50,720 nt of DNA, taken from positions 1 through 50,720 of the forward strand of contig UQRM01000015.1 in NCBI GenBank assembly GCA_900543485.1. The letters are read 5' to 3'. The position numbers and the translations under genes were made by a program. This stretch comes from an uncultured Eubacterium sp. (lineage in GTDB: Bacteria > Bacillota > Clostridia > Peptostreptococcales > Anaerovoracaceae). Positions 16,641 through 24,208 of this stretch are shown here, piece after piece (position 1 is the first letter of the stretch; every line of letters starts with the position of its first letter). The notes under the pieces are model-generated. The model made no database searches and had not been told where the DNA came from. It was given only the letters and a program-made list of their open reading frames with translations.

Positions 16641-17074
16641 TGTAAATCTTCTATTAAGTATGTCTGTGCGTCCTTGCCAAAGCAGTACGAACAAGCGTCA
16701 TATCCCTGAGCTTCTGCATTTTCAGGGTTATATATCTTGTATCTCTCGCTATCTTGAATATAATGGCATCTGTATCTATGGTACTTTTCGCCATATTCGG
16801 TTACAAAAACAGCAGAATCAAGGAAATATGTCAGATAATTTTCGTATAAACTGACTTGCTGAGCGGTCTCCCACAGTTCTATCGATTCAGCATCGCCAGA
16901 GCCACTTTCGTAACCTTCGTCGTGCCCGAGGCTGTACCCTTCCTGATATCCATTATAATGCCCCCAATCGTAAATGAAATAGCTTCCAACGCCCATGGCG
17001 ACCACCAGTGCGGCAATGAGGCCAATGCAAATTTTTGTCGACTTGGGCAGCCTTTTCTTTTCTTGGGAGTCCAT
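16637..17074 (-). CDS. Single-span membrane protein with C-terminal Cys/His metal-binding motif
   Basis: 145 residues from the ATG complementary to 17072-17074 (AGGAG eight bases upstream; a GTG one codon earlier is less likely). A basic N-terminus precedes one membrane span (about 14-35, ICIGLIAALVVAMGVGSYF). The exterior part ends with KYHRYRCHYIQ and GYDACSYC, the short H-x3-C...C-x2-C arrangement found in several small metal-binding tails. It lies between the CI repressor and int on the same strand. Its place in the lysogenic transcript suggests expression in the lysogen, for example in superinfection exclusion; this is inference. Confidence 0.75.
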   Translation of the reverse strand: MDSQEKKRLPKSTKICIGLIAALVVAMGVGSYFIYDWGHYNGYQEGYSLGHDEGYESGSGDAESIELWETAQQVSLYENYLTYFLDSAVFVTEYGEKYHRYRCHYIQDSERYKIYNPENAEAQGYDACSYCFGKDAQTYLIEDLQ

Positions 17075-17097
17075 CACTTCTTCTCCTTCTTAAAACC

Positions 17098-17772
17098 CTA
17101 GAACATTCTTTTCATTTCAACGACTTTTCCATCAACCTCGACCGGCAACTCTTCAATCTCTTTGTTGCTGTAAAAATGCGGCTCGTAGACTGCTGGATTA
17201 TAGGCGATGAGCGTTATTCCATCTTCGGACTTCTGCACCTTTTTCAAAGTGGCCTCATCTCCGTTTATCCGAACCACAGCAATGTCGCCACTTTCAACGT
17301 CGCTTTGCTGCCTGACGATAACTAGATCCCCGTCTTGGATTACCGGTGACATGCTGTCGCCTTTGACCTTGAGGCAGACGAAATCCCCGGTCTTTGCCAG
17401 CTCGTGGCTTATTTCCTCATGTCCCAGCGGGTCTTCATATGCGTCGGCGGGCATACCGGCAACGATGGTGCTGACGATAGGGATGGAAACGCCGGTCGAT
17501 TTTGTAGGCTGCGACACAATCGTATCAGATAGTGCTATAGGCTGGTTTTCGTCGACGATTGAGGAAAGCTCGTCAAGACTGATTTTCATAGCGCTGGCCA
17601 CCTTCATAAAAGTTTCGACAGAAGGTATAACAGGCTCTCCCGTCTTTGAGTTTCTGTTACGTTCTAACATGGCTATATATCCTTTAGAAAGACCGCATTT
17701 ATCAGCAAAGGCTTGCATACTCATTTTGCCATGTTCGTTACGATATTTTTTAATTACATCTCCGAGATGCAT
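17098..17772 (-). CDS. CI-type lysogenic repressor (HTH + S24 peptidase)
   Basis: 224 residues. N-terminal helix-turn-helix (residues 5-70: MSMQAFADKCGLSKGYIAMLER), then a LexA-like S24 domain. The self-cleavage bond is Ala105-Gly106 in IVAGMP; catalytic Ser140 in KGDSMSP and Lys177 in EATLKKV are present, so RecA-stimulated cleavage is expected on SOS induction. Transcribed leftwards from a promoter whose -10 is inside operator O1. Start ATG complementary to 17770-17772 follows GAAAGGAGGTATAAA. Confidence 0.93.
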   Translation of the reverse strand: MHLGDVIKKYRNEHGKMSMQAFADKCGLSKGYIAMLERNRNSKTGEPVIPSVETFMKVASAMKISLDELSSIVDENQPIALSDTIVSQPTKSTGVSIPIVSTIVAGMPADAYEDPLGHEEISHELAKTGDFVCLKVKGDSMSPVIQDGDLVIVRQQSDVESGDIAVVRINGDEATLKKVQKSEDGITLIAYNPAVYEPHFYSNKEIEELPVEVDGKVVEMKRMF

Positions 17773-17794
17773 TTTATACCTCCTTTCTCGCTTT

Positions 17795-17832
17795 GTATAT
17801 TCTACTATACATTATATGCGCGCAAAGGTCAA
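17795..17832 (-). promoter_or_regulatory. Repressor promoter PL with operator O1
   Basis: On the minus strand TTGACC (17832-17827) and TATAGT (17809-17804) are 17 bases apart. O1, GTATATTCTACTATAC at 17795-17810, covers the -10 and so allows autoregulation of the repressor. Confidence 0.7.
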
Positions 17833-17839
17833 GAAAAAA

Positions 17840-17855
17840 GTATAGCCGAATATAC
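17840..17855. promoter_or_regulatory. Operator O2
   Basis: GTATAGCCGAATATAC, palindromic arms as in O1, O3 and O4. It lies between the two divergent promoters, upstream of both -35 boxes, where it could support cooperative binding or looping. Confidence 0.65.
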
Positions 17856-17865
17856 AAAAAAAGTG

Positions 17866-17894
17866 TTGACAAGCTGTGTATAGTCGACTATACT
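17866..17894 (+). promoter_or_regulatory. Early lytic promoter PR with operator O3
   Basis: TTGACA (17866-17871) and TATACT (17889-17894) with a 17-base spacer, a near-consensus strong promoter. O3, the perfect palindrome GTATAGTCGACTATAC at 17878-17893, fills the spacer and -10, so repressor binding should shut it off. Confidence 0.8.
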
Positions 17895-17925
17895 ATTGAT
17901 ATACCAAAGGAAGGAGGAAAAATAA

Positions 17926-18117
17926 ATGGAATTTAACCTGAAAGCTTTAAGGTCAAAATCAGGAATGACACAGGTTGAACTGTCTGAGAAATCAGGCGTG
18001 GGGCGCGTTACGATTAGTAGACTGGAAAGTGGAGAATTAAAAGAAACGACTTTGGGGACATTAACAAAACTCGCAAAAGCATTAAGCGTGTCTGTTGATG
18101 ACCTCATTAAGTCGTAA
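17926..18117 (+). CDS. Cro-like helix-turn-helix regulator
   Basis: 63 residues, almost entirely one HTH_3 domain: MTQVELSEKSGVGRVTISRLESG. First gene of the rightward early transcript, starting about 25 bases after the predicted PR start, with AAGGAGG before ATG 17926. It faces the CI gene across the operators and is flanked by O3 and O4, as expected for the antirepressor arm of the switch. High confidence as a DNA-binding protein; the Cro role is from position. Confidence 0.9.
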   Translation: MEFNLKALRSKSGMTQVELSEKSGVGRVTISRLESGELKETTLGTLTKLAKALSVSVDDLIKS

Positions 18118-18133
18118 TTTTTATGTCATTGAA

Positions 18134-18149
18134 GTATAGCTGACTATAC
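18134..18149. promoter_or_regulatory. Operator O4
   Basis: GTATAGCTGACTATAC, the fourth copy of the 16-base palindrome, between the cro-like and excisionase-like genes. No promoter of its own is evident, so it may act as a roadblock or a looping partner. Confidence 0.65.
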
Positions 18150-18178
18150 AAACGACATAATTCAAGGAGGTGAAGCAC

Positions 18179-18415
18179 GTGAAGACGACAATAGAGCCTA
18201 TCGTATATTCGCAGCAGGATGCAGCGAAGGCGCTGAAATGTAATGTGGACGCAGTCCGTGACAAGTTAATGCGCGGCGAGATTCCAGCCTACAAGGATGG
18301 TACCTATTGGAAAATCCCAAAGACTCTCTTGCAAGCCTACGTCGAAAATGAGGCCATAAGGGAAGCAAAGGAAAGGAGGAAGGCGCATGAAAAGATGCAG
18401 GATAAGAAAGTATAG
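18179..18415 (+). CDS. Excisionase-like MerR/HTH_17 DNA-binding protein
   Basis: 78 residues from GTG 18179; a GTG nine bases upstream overlaps the AAGGAGG ribosome binding site and is rejected. YSQQDAAKALKCNVDAVRDKLMRGEIPAYKDG is the winged-helix layout of helix_turn_helix_17/excisionase proteins, with a charged C-terminal helix. It could direct excision with the integrase or be an early regulator. Confidence 0.75.
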   Translation: MKTTIEPIVYSQQDAAKALKCNVDAVRDKLMRGEIPAYKDGTYWKIPKTLLQAYVENEAIREAKERRKAHEKMQDKKV

Positions 18416-18503
18416 TCCAGCATGGTGGCTGCTGGAAATGGCTGCGATAGTGGCCTTCGTGGCATACATGTCGATACCGAGCACGATTGAATTTTGGAGG
18501 TGA
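18387..18503 (+). CDS. 38-residue membrane microprotein
   Basis: ATG 18387 follows GGAAAGGAGGAAGGCGC, a strong ribosome binding site, and overlaps the previous gene by 29 bases. The product has a basic start (MKRCRIRKYSPAWW) and one hydrophobic span (LLEMAAIVAFVAYM). Its stop TGA at 18501-18503 lies just before the next ATG, in keeping with tight packing. Function unknown. Confidence 0.55.
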   Translation: MKRCRIRKYSPAWWLLEMAAIVAFVAYMSIPSTIEFWR

Positions 18504-18507
18504 AATG

Positions 18508-18912
18508 ATGACGAATAGAGAGAAGCATCTGGATGAAATATTGGCAGTGCAGCACTGGGGGAACTTCAACGGAGAGATTCGCGGGTGCGGAAATTGCCCG
18601 GAATGTGATTTTAATGATGGTAGCAATATATTCCATTGTAAAAAGGCAAGGCTTGCATGGTTACGAGCCGAAGCTGATGAAGAGCCGAAAGTCGACTGGA
18701 GCAAGGTGCCTGTGGATACGCCGGTATATGTGAGAGACCGGGAAGACCAAGACTGGAAACCACGGTATTTTGCAAAATATGAAGGCGGGTTGGTTTATGC
18801 CTGGGACGGTGGGACAACAAGCTGGAGTACTAATGGTAGCACGATGTATTGGAACTGCGCGAGGCTGGCAAAGGAGGATGACAATGGGAATAACCGAGGA
18901 AACGAGGCTTGA
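18508..18912 (+). CDS. Hypothetical early phage protein, Cys-rich N-terminus
   Basis: 134 residues from ATG 18508 (GGAGG seven bases upstream; an ATG one codon earlier is possible). The N-terminal half has CGNCPECDFN...FHC, a likely zinc site. The C-terminal half has WKPRYFAKYEGGLVYAW and TSWSTNG...YWNCARLA, a Trp-rich pattern I have seen in other uncharacterised phage proteins. Overlaps the next gene by 29 bases. Function unknown. Confidence 0.7.
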   Translation: MTNREKHLDEILAVQHWGNFNGEIRGCGNCPECDFNDGSNIFHCKKARLAWLRAEADEEPKVDWSKVPVDTPVYVRDREDQDWKPRYFAKYEGGLVYAWDGGTTSWSTNGSTMYWNCARLAKEDDNGNNRGNEA

Positions 18913-19150
18913 AAGCTACTTACAAAGACCGGCGACAAGACAGGAAGATATCCTGCGGTTCATGGGGCATGATGCCATGACGGCCCGGCAGATAGCCTAT
19001 GGCATGGGGTATAGAGATTTGAATGCCGTAAAGCCACGCTTGAGCGAGCTTAAAGCGGCCGGAAGGATAGAGGCCATTGGAAAAGCCTATGACGATATAT
19101 CTAAAAGAAGGGTGGCCGTGTATAAGGCGACCAGAAAGGATGGAAAATGA
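18884..19150 (+). CDS. Small winged-helix-like DNA-binding protein
   Basis: 88 residues from ATG 18884, with AAGGAGG six bases upstream. RQEDILRFMGHDAMTARQIAYGMGY and VKPRLSELKAAGRIEAIGKAYDD look like a compact winged helix with beta wing. Overlaps its neighbours at both ends (ATGA with the next gene). Could be an early transcription regulator, for instance of late genes; no family assigned. Confidence 0.65.
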   Translation: MGITEETRLESYLQRPATRQEDILRFMGHDAMTARQIAYGMGYRDLNAVKPRLSELKAAGRIEAIGKAYDDISKRRVAVYKATRKDGK

Positions 19151-19425
19151 TTAAGATAAGCGATGAATGTGTGCATATAGAGGGAATGATGCTAGATGTA
19201 ATTTTAGACCTTGCAAGAGCTATCGCCGCAGTGCACAAATCCGCCGAGGCTACGTACGACAAGGAATTTTCAGACGAAGCTGTTGTTCTTGCAGGCAGGA
19301 TAGCGGAGTTTGCGTGGGGTGAACACAGCGATGATGAGATAGATGAGACGCTTTCGCTGCATGTAAAGGAATTTGAAAGGATTGCTGACGAATGCATAGA
19401 AAGGAAGAAGGTAAATGATAAGTGA
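19147..19425 (+). CDS. Hypothetical acidic helical phage protein
   Basis: 92 residues starting in an ATGA overlap with the preceding gene. Predominantly helical and acidic, with no Cys pairs or membrane span; HSDDEIDETLSLHVKEFERIADECIERKK near the C-terminus may form a coiled coil. Not recognised. Confidence 0.65.
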   Translation: MIKISDECVHIEGMMLDVILDLARAIAAVHKSAEATYDKEFSDEAVVLAGRIAEFAWGEHSDDEIDETLSLHVKEFERIADECIERKKVNDK

Positions 19426-19528
19426 TGCAGCATTAAACGACTATTATGGCCGCGATTATTACGGCGAAGGACATGACTACATGGATGGGCCGTACTGGGC
19501 GGATGATGATTTGGAGGAAGACGAATAA
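19415..19528 (+). CDS. 37-residue acidic, Tyr-rich microprotein
   Basis: ATG 19415 overlaps the previous gene and follows GGAAGAAGG. The product is rich in Tyr, Gly and Asp (YYGRDYYGEGHDY) and ends DDDLEEDE. Position and ribosome binding site fit a real gene in this packed operon; small acidic early phage proteins are sometimes DNA mimics, but that is only a suggestion. Confidence 0.5.
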   Translation: MISDAALNDYYGRDYYGEGHDYMDGPYWADDDLEEDE

Positions 19529-19612
19529 TGCCCGCTGCACAGAGGCAAGCGAGCACTAAAACAACCACTTATAAAGTATCACAGTTTATTAAGAAAATCA
19601 ATGGAGGGAATT

Positions 19613-20569
19613 ATGGCAGAGAAAAAGAATGCAGTTATGAAAGCTGAAAAGAATATTACGGACGTTGTCTTGAATAAGGTGGCAGGATTTGCACAGGTTG
19701 GTGAACTGGTGCTGCCGCAGGACTATAGCGCAGAGAACGCCTTGAAGGCCGCATGGTTAGCGTTGCAAGGCGTTGAAGACAAGCGCGGAAATAAGGCACT
19801 TAAGATTTGTTCTCAGCCGAGCATAGCAAATAGTCTTTTGGATATGGTTGTACAGGGGCTTAACCCGGCAAAGAAGCAGTGCTATTTCATAGTGTATGGC
19901 AAGGAGCTTACACTGCAGCGATCTTACATGGGTACTGTAGCTGTAGCTAAAAGGTTTTCAGGAGTTAAAGAGGTTCACGCACAAGTGGTATATGAGGGTG
20001 ATGAGTTTGAATATGAGATAGATCCAATGACCGCAAATATCAGAATAACAAAGCACACGCAAAATTTAAACAATATAGACATCAGCAAGATCAGGGCGGT
20101 TTATGCAGTAGTTATCAAGGAAGATGAAACGCCGTATGTGGAGATCATGACGATGGAACAGGTCAAAAAGGCGTGGAATCAGGGGGCAAATAAAGGCGGA
20201 AGTCCCGCTCATAAGAATTTCACGGAGGAAATGGCTAAAAAGACCGTAATCAACAGGGCTTGCAAGCTCTTCGTGAACACCACGACCGATAGCGCCCTGC
20301 TGGTCGATGCTTTCAATAGAGTGACAAGTAATGATTATAAGCGTGACGATGAACCGGAGGTTATCGACGTTGATGAGAATGAGATAAAGAGCGTGGCTGA
20401 GGCGGCCGTATTTGGCGATGCGACGGAAGAAGAGACTGATATTGATGGGATCGTCGACAAGGAAGAAAAAACTGTTGATGAAGGACCTGAGAGCAGTGAG
20501 CCTAATGATGATAAGCAGGAGGTGGAGACTGCCGAACAGGTGGCTATAGGAGATGTGATAAATGAGTAA
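19613..20569 (+). CDS. recT: RecT-family single-strand annealing protein
   Basis: 318 residues from ATG 19613 (ATGGAGGGAATT supplies the ribosome binding site; the ATG at 19601 lies within it). Anneals complementary single strands during phage recombination. The RecT core is clear: SIANSLLDMVVQGLNPAKKQCYF, LQRSYMGTVAVAKR and the segment MTMEQVKKAW...KNFTEEMAKKTVINRACK. The last ~70 residues are an acidic tail. Its stop overlaps the partner nuclease gene by eight bases. Confidence 0.92.
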   Translation: MAEKKNAVMKAEKNITDVVLNKVAGFAQVGELVLPQDYSAENALKAAWLALQGVEDKRGNKALKICSQPSIANSLLDMVVQGLNPAKKQCYFIVYGKELTLQRSYMGTVAVAKRFSGVKEVHAQVVYEGDEFEYEIDPMTANIRITKHTQNLNNIDISKIRAVYAVVIKEDETPYVEIMTMEQVKKAWNQGANKGGSPAHKNFTEEMAKKTVINRACKLFVNTTTDSALLVDAFNRVTSNDYKRDDEPEVIDVDENEIKSVAEAAVFGDATEEETDIDGIVDKEEKTVDEGPESSEPNDDKQEVETAEQVAIGDVINE

Positions 20570-21464
20570 TTTTGTACTTACGGACGATAATTATTATTCA
20601 CAGGAAGCGAACGAGCATTATCTCTCTTGTTCGCAGTATGAAGAATTTTTAGATTGCGAAGCCGCCGCTCTTGCACATGCGCAGGGGCGGTGGGCACCCC
20701 CGGAGACAGACGCCTTCTTTCTGGGGAAATACTTCCATTCATATTTCGAAGGACCGGACGCGTTTGAAGCCTTTTGCGAAGAGCCTGAAAACTTCAACAA
20801 GATATATAAAACAAAGGTGACCAAAGCAAGGGGGCTCGAGATCACAGGCAAGTATTCGAACATTGAAAAAATAGATGCCATGATAAAGGCGGTCGAAGAA
20901 GACAAGGCTATAAGGCGTTTGATTGCCATGGAAGGAGAAACAGAAGTTTCTATGACAGGCAAGCTATTTGGCAGATACCCGTGGAAGGTGCGCCTGGATA
21001 AGTGGATTCCTAAAATGGACCTCATAATCGACTGGAAAACCGTAGCGGACATAAGAGGGCTGCAATACAACGCAGAGCTGGGGCGGCGTGCAACGTTTAT
21101 AGAAAATTATAGATATATGTTCAGAGCGGCGGTATATACAGAGATATACAAGGAATTTACCGGAAGCAATGCGACACCGCTTTTCTGGCTGGTATGCGTT
21201 TCTAAGCAGGACCCGCCAGACAAGGAGATAATTAACTTGACGCACCAACAACGATATGATCTGGAACTGGAAAAGGTTCAGGAAAAAATCCATAGGATAC
21301 AGTCTATAAAGGACGGTAAGGTGCCTCCTAAAAGGTGTGGGCATTGTGCGTATTGCAGGACGACCAAAAAGCTCGAAAGAGCGATAGATTATTGGGAACT
21401 TGAACCAGACTATGGCGTAAGCGCAGAGACGGAGGACATCTATGGCATTGACGCAGAAATATAA
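20562..21464 (+). CDS. PD-(D/E)XK exonuclease paired with RecT (RecE/YqaJ-like)
   Basis: 300 residues. Probable 5'-3' exonuclease that makes the single strands annealed by RecT. Core motifs: FFLGKYFHSYFEG near the N-terminus, then GKLFGRYPWKVRLDKW and LIIDWKT, the D...D-x-K signature of this fold. The C-terminal RCGHCAYCR is a four-ligand cluster like those in phage nucleases with Fe-S or zinc centres. Overlap with recT supports a single functional unit. Confidence 0.82.
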   Translation: MSNFVLTDDNYYSQEANEHYLSCSQYEEFLDCEAAALAHAQGRWAPPETDAFFLGKYFHSYFEGPDAFEAFCEEPENFNKIYKTKVTKARGLEITGKYSNIEKIDAMIKAVEEDKAIRRLIAMEGETEVSMTGKLFGRYPWKVRLDKWIPKMDLIIDWKTVADIRGLQYNAELGRRATFIENYRYMFRAAVYTEIYKEFTGSNATPLFWLVCVSKQDPPDKEIINLTHQQRYDLELEKVQEKIHRIQSIKDGKVPPKRCGHCAYCRTTKKLERAIDYWELEPDYGVSAETEDIYGIDAEI

Positions 21465-21717
21465 AGGTGGACTTGGCTGCGAAAGATGCGGAGAGGTAAT
21501 AAAGTGGGTGCGACTTATGAGCGGTATGTGGATTGCGGTACAGCCCGAACCGGTTCTATTTATTCCTGGAGAAGGGAAGCGAATGCTGGTAGAATATCGC
21601 AATTACGATGCCGAAATGATAAGGAATTGCCTCATATATGAGCGAGGCAAAAACATGGACACATCAAAGGTTGTGAAAGGCTACATGCCACACGCTTTTG
21701 TATGTCCGGGCAGATAA
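21442..21717 (+). CDS. Small zinc-ribbon-like phage protein
   Basis: 91 residues from ATG 21442, overlapping the nuclease gene by 23 bases. CERCGEVIKW at the N-terminus and a late HAFVCPG give a possible CxxC...H/C metal site. No recognised family. The 106 bases after its stop contain no supported gene, only an imperfect inverted repeat (GCGTAGGCAG with CTGCCTGCGC). Confidence 0.65.
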   Translation: MALTQKYKGGLGCERCGEVIKWVRLMSGMWIAVQPEPVLFIPGEGKRMLVEYRNYDAEMIRNCLIYERGKNMDTSKVVKGYMPHAFVCPGR

Positions 21718-21823
21718 TTAATGCTGTAGGGCGTAGGCAGAGAGCAGAGTTTAAGAACAGACCGCTCATGATGTTATCTATGATTTACCTGCCTGCGCTT
21801 TACATAGAAAAACGAGGCTGACT

Positions 21824-22534
21824 ATGGATGGATACATAAAACTTCATAGAAAAATGACCGAGTGGGAATGGTATTCAGACTCGAATACAAAAACTGTTTT
21901 TCTTCACTTGTTGTTAGAGGCAAATTTTAAACCTACAAAATATCGGGGTGTGGAGCTTGAGGCAGGCCAGCTTGTAGTAACGCAAGAGGCGTTGGCGATG
22001 AAACTGGGCTTATCCAGACAAAATGTAAGGACGGCGGTAGAGCACTTAAAATCAACCAAGGAAATAACCACGCGTAAAGAGAAGGGTATAACCGTCACAA
22101 CCATTGAAAATTGGGCGATGTACCAAGGCGGCGAAGGAATTGAAAAATCCGAATCAACCAAAGAGCTAACCATCGACCAACCAACGACTAACCAACGATT
22201 AACCAAGCAACAGAAGAAGAAAGAAAAGAATGTAAAGAATAATAATATATATATTATGCCCGCCCTGGGCGAGTTTGGAAACGTGTACCTAACGGAGGAA
22301 GAACTGGAAAAGCTAAAAGAGCGATTCCCATATGACTGGCAGGTCAGAATCGAGAGATTATCGGAGTACGTGGCAAGCAAGGGCAAGCGGTATAAAAGCC
22401 ATTACGCCACCATACTAAGTTGGGCAAGAAAGGACGGGAGAAATGCTGAAACAGGCGCAAATATCAGCCGTGAAAACGCGGGCGGAGCAAGTGAGAAAGA
22501 ATATAGCGCAGATGGAAGCGGATTCAAGACGTGA
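21824..22534 (+). CDS. Phage replication initiator (DnaD/replisome-organiser-like)
   Basis: 236 residues. N-terminal winged helix (YIKLHRKMTEWEWY and VTQEALAMKLGLSRQNVRTAVEHLKS), a low-complexity basic linker (KQQKKKEKNVKNNN), and a C-terminal helical part ending HYATILSWARKDG. This matches replisome organisers of Firmicute temperate phages, which bind the origin and recruit the helicase loader encoded next. The linker DNA contains an iteron cluster (22156-22257), so the origin is probably inside the gene. Overlaps the loader gene by 92 bases. Confidence 0.8.
   Translation: MDGYIKLHRKMTEWEWYSDSNTKTVFLHLLLEANFKPTKYRGVELEAGQLVVTQEALAMKLGLSRQNVRTAVEHLKSTKEITTRKEKGITVTTIENWAMYQGGEGIEKSESTKELTIDQPTTNQRLTKQQKKKEKNVKNNNIYIMPALGEFGNVYLTEEELEKLKERFPYDWQVRIERLSEYVASKGKRYKSHYATILSWARKDGRNAETGANISRENAGGASEKEYSADGSGFKT
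22156..22257. other. Putative phage replication origin (iterons and AT-rich unwinding segment)
   Basis: AACCATCGACC, AACCAACGACT, AACCAACGATT and AACCAAGCAAC are contiguous at exact 11-base spacing (22168-22211), with a further AACCAAAGAGCT just upstream at 22156. A purine-rich stretch and the AT-only run AATAATAATATATATATTAT follow (to about 22257). Iterons plus an unwinding element within the initiator gene is the lambda-O-type arrangement. Confidence 0.65.
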
Positions 22535-23159
22535 AAGCTATGAGGAGCGAATGAGCCTAAAGGAGGAGCTTGTCTATCTGGAAATGATGATTGAAAGGCA
22601 TAAGGCATATACGGACAAGATAGCAAGAGAGTGTAATCTGGGCAGACGTTTTGCAAGCAGGACGTTTTCGAGCTTCAAAGTTGATGGCAATGAAGCTGCA
22701 TTTTACAAATCCATGAGCTATGTTGAGCATTTTGAGGAGACAGAGGGTCGGGGGCTGATTTTTATCGGACGTGCAGGAACGGGAAAGACACATCTTGCCG
22801 CTGCCATAATAAATTACCTGATTTACGAAAAAAGTATTCCAGCAATGTTCGTAACAGCGATTGAACTATTTGGACTTTTGCGAGATTTTGATAATCAGGG
22901 CGAGCGGCTGAAACGAATAAAGACTGTGCCGCTGCTGGTGATAGACGACCTTGGCAAAGAAAAAATAACTGACTGGAACAGGGAAAAGCTGTTTGAAATA
23001 ATAAATGCTCGGTATGAGGACTATTTGCCCGTGATAATAACGACCAACGACACGACTACAGAGCTTGAACGCAACGTGGGAGAGGCTATATATTCAAGGC
23101 TTTGCGAAATGTGCAACCTTGTCGTGATGAGTGGCCGGGACTACAGGAGGCAGCCATGA
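22443..23159 (+). CDS. DnaC-like helicase loader (AAA+ ATPase)
   Basis: 238 residues. Walker A GRAGTGKTH (109-117), Walker B LLVIDDLGKE, sensor VIITTND and arginine-finger region GEAIYSRLCEMC identify the DnaC/IstB AAA+ class. It would load the host replicative helicase at the origin bound by the upstream initiator. The N-terminal ~75 residues are a charged helical region. ATG 22443 follows GGGAG; its long overlap with the initiator gene suggests coupling. Confidence 0.9.
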   Translation: MLKQAQISAVKTRAEQVRKNIAQMEADSRRESYEERMSLKEELVYLEMMIERHKAYTDKIARECNLGRRFASRTFSSFKVDGNEAAFYKSMSYVEHFEETEGRGLIFIGRAGTGKTHLAAAIINYLIYEKSIPAMFVTAIELFGLLRDFDNQGERLKRIKTVPLLVIDDLGKEKITDWNREKLFEIINARYEDYLPVIITTNDTTTELERNVGEAIYSRLCEMCNLVVMSGRDYRRQP

Positions 23160-23386
23160 AAAATAGTCTGACGAACATCGCCGGGAGGGCTGAGGCGCTG
23201 GGCATGTATCCGGTACAAAGCGAAATGAGAGGGGTTTTATATATCTACAACGACGGCGAGTACGCTATTGTTACGCCGGACTTTGTCTGGCGGATGCCAG
23301 CCGAAAAGCTAAAGAAGGTTTTGCGGGAGCTTACCGGAATCGTGCAGGACGTGGAGGATTTAAAGGACATGGAGGTGAGGTCGTGA
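23156..23386 (+). CDS. Hypothetical phage protein
   Basis: 76 residues from ATG 23156, sharing ATGA with the loader stop and following AGGAGGCAGCC. Mixed alpha/beta composition (GVLYIYNDGEYAIVTPDFVWRM) with no Cys motif or membrane span. Not recognised. Confidence 0.6.
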   Translation: MKNSLTNIAGRAEALGMYPVQSEMRGVLYIYNDGEYAIVTPDFVWRMPAEKLKKVLRELTGIVQDVEDLKDMEVRS

Positions 23387-23571
23387 AGGAATGTAAGGGC
23401 TGCAAGGATAGACATCCCGCCTGCCAAGACAGCTGTGAGAGATTTCTTACGGCAAAGAAAGAGAAGCAGGAGAGGGATAAGAAAATACGGGCTGCCAAGA
23501 ACGCAGATGACCTCGCCACGAACACAGCAATAAGGCTCGGAGAGGCTCGGAGGTGGAAATATGCCAAATAA
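23383..23571 (+). CDS. Cys-rich small phage protein
   Basis: 62 residues from GTG 23383. The N-terminus CKGCKDRHPACQDSCERF is a compact Cys/His cluster common in small proteins of Firmicute phages; the rest is a charged helix (KKEKQERDKKIRAAK). Probable zinc binding; function unknown. Confidence 0.7.
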   Translation: MKECKGCKDRHPACQDSCERFLTAKKEKQERDKKIRAAKNADDLATNTAIRLGEARRWKYAK

Positions 23572-24208
23572 CGGCCGGATAACGCTTTGCCCGTACTACC
23601 GGGATGAGAAGAATTTAAGCATATCCTGCGAGGATACATACAGGCGATTTCGCTGGCCAGCGCAAAAGAAAAGATGGCTGGATACATATTGCGACAAGGC
23701 TTGGGAAGAATGCCCCTATGCACAGGAATTGGATAGGCTCTATGAGCAGATGGGAGGGAAAATGGACGAAAGAGAAAAATTAGAACATGATCTTAAGGCT
23801 AAGGAGAAGGAACTTAGGAAAGTGAGCGCCATGATGGGAAAGCTTGAAAAGCGCGAAAAGGAGAAGGATGAAAAGATACGCAGACTACAAAGGGAGCGTA
23901 ACGCGCTCGAATCCCTGTACATAAAAGTCCGAAAGGAGAAGGAACTGAGCGACAGGTCGTGCAAAAGGGTCGCCGAAGAAAACGCAAGCCTGTCGCAATG
24001 GTATGCAGGGGTTATCGCATATTTAGTAAGCGAGTTTGCGGGCGGAAATCTTTCTCTGAAAGAAGCATATGCGTGGCTAGAAAGGTACGAATATAAGATT
24101 TCCGAGAACACAATGGAAAAAGACGTTTGGGAGGTTGTTGCAAGGGAGGTGAAGAATGATGAATATAAATCTGGAGGACCTGCCACCGAAGATGCGAAAA
24201 CAGGCTGA
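23561..24208 (+). CDS. Cys-containing coiled-coil phage protein
   Basis: 215 residues from ATG 23561 (GGAGGTGG upstream), overlapping the previous gene. N-terminal ~55 residues hold spaced Cys (LCPYYRDEKNLSISCE...YCDKAWEECPY), probably a metal site. Residues ~65-145 are a long, highly charged coiled coil. No enzyme motif. Function unknown. Confidence 0.7.
   Translation: MPNNGRITLCPYYRDEKNLSISCEDTYRRFRWPAQKKRWLDTYCDKAWEECPYAQELDRLYEQMGGKMDEREKLEHDLKAKEKELRKVSAMMGKLEKREKEKDEKIRRLQRERNALESLYIKVRKEKELSDRSCKRVAEENASLSQWYAGVIAYLVSEFAGGNLSLKEAYAWLERYEYKISENTMEKDVWEVVAREVKNDEYKSGGPATEDAKTG

Noticed and set aside
17098..18415. Toxin-antitoxin module
   Set aside because: The two HTH genes diverge across operators and one carries an S24 domain, which is a CI/Cro switch.
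19528..19647. 39-codon plus-strand frame starting in the stop of the acidic microprotein (MPAAQRQASTK...)
   Set aside because: No ribosome binding site, overlaps the recT start, and its end is out of frame with recT.
21718..21823. 17-codon frame and an inverted repeat before the initiator gene
   Set aside because: Too short, no good ribosome binding site; the repeat is imperfect with a long loop.
22156..22211. CRISPR-like array
   Set aside because: Units are contiguous 11-base repeats with no spacers, inside a coding sequence; iterons explain them.
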